DNA from: Thinopyrum elongatum
Taxonomy: Eukaryota > Streptophyta > Magnoliopsida > Poales > Poaceae
Assembly: GCA_011799875.1 (NCBI GenBank)
Contig: CM022302.1
Coordinates: forward strand, 104,721,230-104,785,229
Direction of reading: 5' to 3'
DNA length: 64,000 bases
Program-made: the position numbers and the translations under genes
In this document: positions 62,431 to 64,000 of the stretch, one piece after another
Layout of the letters: each line of letters opens with the position of its first letter
Numbering within the stretch: the first letter of the stretch is position 1
The notes under the pieces: generated by a model
Databases searched by the model: none
Told to the model about the DNA's origin: nothing
The model's input: the letters and a program-made list of their open reading frames with translations, nothing else

Positions 62431-62529
62431 ATAACTCCTTTGATAACAGCAATCTGAATTTGCTCTTATCCACTCGGAAGTAAAGGGTCTTTCTTTCCGT
62501 CGACTGAATTGTCTTTATGTTGATCGCAG

Positions 62530-63637
62530 AAATCTTGTGAACTTGGGACTCAGTACGCTGCCCTGGAGAAGGAGAAGATCCAACTCCAACTTGATTTGGA
62601 ACTTGCCAAGAAGAATCTGAAGGATGCCCAGGATGAAGTGAATACCATGGGAGGTAACAGCTTATTGACTGTATGTTTTGTCGTTTCCTTTTTTTCATCC
62701 TTTGAACCGAGTGATTCCACTCGAACATATGTGCATAGTGAAAACCGTCAACTCCAAGCACGACTGAAGAATGTTATTTCTTTAGACACTATGAAGCAGG
62801 CGTTGGAGAGGAAGGACACTGAACTCGCGGGAGCGCAGAAGGTGGCGCGAGAGAAGACTGAAGCGGCTGAGAGAAAGCTAGCTTCAGTCGGCAAACTTGA
62901 AGAGGAAAATGCCAATCTGAAAACGGCTGTAGACGAGGTGAAGAAAGAGGCTGCACAGCTGTGGGAGGAGAAAGTTGTCCTGGCTGACAAGTTCGACCAG
63001 CTCACTCGGAAGAGGGACGAGCTGGAAACTTACTTGGGAGGTCTTGCCAAGAAGATGTATATCATGCTTGAAGGTATCTTTCTTCGTCCGAGTGAATCCA
63101 GAAAACTTCCACATAATTTTGCTGCTGACTCATACTTTTCTCTCTCGTGTAGAGTTCTGTCAGAATTTTGAGCAGGAAACCGACCAGATTAAACCAGGCC
63201 TGGACCCCACAAAGTCGCTCGTCAAGGATGAAGCTGCGCTAAATGTACTGCGACTTGAAGCTCATCTCGACAGCGTCTTGGGATACATTGCTCGACTGAA
63301 GGTTGCGCTGACAAAGATAGACCAAGAGCTGTGGCCGGAGGACAAACTTCAGCATGACCTCGAGTCACTGATGGCTTGGCTCAATGAAGTTCCTAGTTGA
63401 GTGCAGGCGTGGAAGAAATCAGCTGCACGCTGCGGAGCCGACGTAGCTCTTTCACTCGTCAGAGTCCATTGCAAGGATGCCAAAGAAGAAAAGCTGAAGG
63501 CTCTCCAAGTGGCGAACACGAAGAAGCTCCAGTTCAAATCCTTCATGGAGACCTTCATTGAAGCAGCCACTCGCATAGCTGACGGCATCGACTTGGACAT
63601 CTTCGTCGAGCCAGCGAGTCCTCCTCCAGCCGAGTGA
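62530..63637 (+). pseudogene. Coiled-coil ORF of a transposon, spliced, one stop
   Basis: Exon-like blocks are 62530-62653 (CAG acceptor, GAG|GTAACA donor; LEKEKIQLQLDLELAKKNL), about 62740-63074 (a long Glu/Lys/Ala coiled coil from QALERKDTELAGAQ to GLAKKMYIMLE, donor GTATCT) and about 63153-63637 (after CTCGTGTAG; FCQNFEQETDQIKPGLDP...). A TGA near 63398-63400 interrupts an otherwise open frame that ends EPASPPPAE at 63637. Proteins of this kind are frequent in Triticeae transposons; I cannot assign the superfamily or function. The coiled coil suggests self-assembly. Confidence 0.6.
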
Positions 63638-63837
63638 AGAAAAAACTTCAATGATTCGAATTTATTTGCCTCGGGATGCCGAGTGATCTTGTAACCATTA
63701 AACACTTTCGGGCCTGACGCCTGAGTACTTTTGCTTGCGATTCTGAAACTTGACGGATTTATCCGAACTTGGTGGATTTATCCAAATATTGCTTTTCTTG
63801 CTTTCAGAATGTTTTGTGCGATCGGGTTTTTTGACTT

Positions 63838-64000
63838 AGGCGAAACTGGTTCGCGGCTAAGCTTCTGAGTGGGAGGATTTCTCTCCACTCGGAGTAGATT
63901 TTTAACTTAGGTGAGGACGGGCTCGCGGCTAAGCCCCCGAGTGGGAGGATTGCTCTCCACTCGGAGTAGGTTTTTAACTTAGGCGAGGACGGGCTCGCGG
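63838..64000 (+). repeat. Tandem repeat, about 71 bp unit, reaching the window edge
   Basis: The unit starts ACTTAGGYGARRACKGGYTCG and continues with CGGCTAAGC, GAGTGGGAGGAT and CTCTCCACTCGGAGTAG. Two full and one partial copies are visible and the array continues past the window. Confidence 0.85.

Noticed and set aside
1..64000. CRISPR arrays, tRNA or rRNA genes, bacterial-type operons
   Set aside because: None seen. Repeats are transposon or satellite in nature and the one intact gene has spliceosomal introns.

Overview
The window is plant nuclear DNA from a large, repeat-rich grass genome, most likely Triticeae (wheat, Aegilops, barley or rye). Evidence: an inverted BARE-1/WIS/Angela-type copia solo LTR, chromoviruses with about 4.1 kb LTRs, CACTA, Helitron and L1-type LINE remnants, and a grass-like intron-containing gene. 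Only one gene looks intact: a ten-exon, + strand beta-amylase-like gene with an N-terminal BZR1-type DNA-binding domain (BAM7/BAM8 class, CDS 25845-31193). Its catalytic-site residues are partly lost, so it is probably a regulator rather than a starch enzyme.

Layout. 1-3352: right part of a Ty3/gypsy-type LTR cut by the window edge. 3355-16665: a + strand Tekay-like chromovirus with PBS, broken gag-pol, PPT and 3' LTR, whose 5' LTR has its first 2.4 kb inverted. 16666-21038: old debris (an Athila-type LTR scrap, two LINE scraps, AT-rich DNA, a GA microsatellite). 21039-25334: a minus-strand Helitron with textbook termini and spliced-looking gene fragments, ending 510 bp before the BAM start codon. 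25335-31193: promoter region and the BAM gene. 31194-39300: low-density DNA with a decayed membrane-protein pseudogene, small coding relics, a minisatellite and short repeats. 39317-44128: a 5'-truncated LINE with 16 bp target-site duplications, interrupted by a 1,713 bp copia solo LTR that has its own 5 bp duplication. 44504-46992: a fold-back element, a long hairpin and a CACTA remnant. 46998-48651: a Transposase_24-type pseudogene into which the CACTA appears to have inserted. 48961-49800: a GGGCC-rich array. 49948-61838: a second, minus-strand chromovirus whose gag-pol is broken only by four in-frame stops and whose 5' LTR is cut off. 61839-64000: part of another transposon with two tandem-repeat arrays and a spliced coiled-coil ORF.

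The elements do not work together as a pathway; the window records nested insertion and decay around one gene. The least explained structures are the inverted 5' LTR, the four-copy GAGGGTGATNCCTC dyad found in all five LTR copies, the peptide-like stretches shared by the LTRs, and the Helitron next to a degenerate-active-site BZR1-BAM gene. All coordinates were read by eye; no alignment or database search was run.
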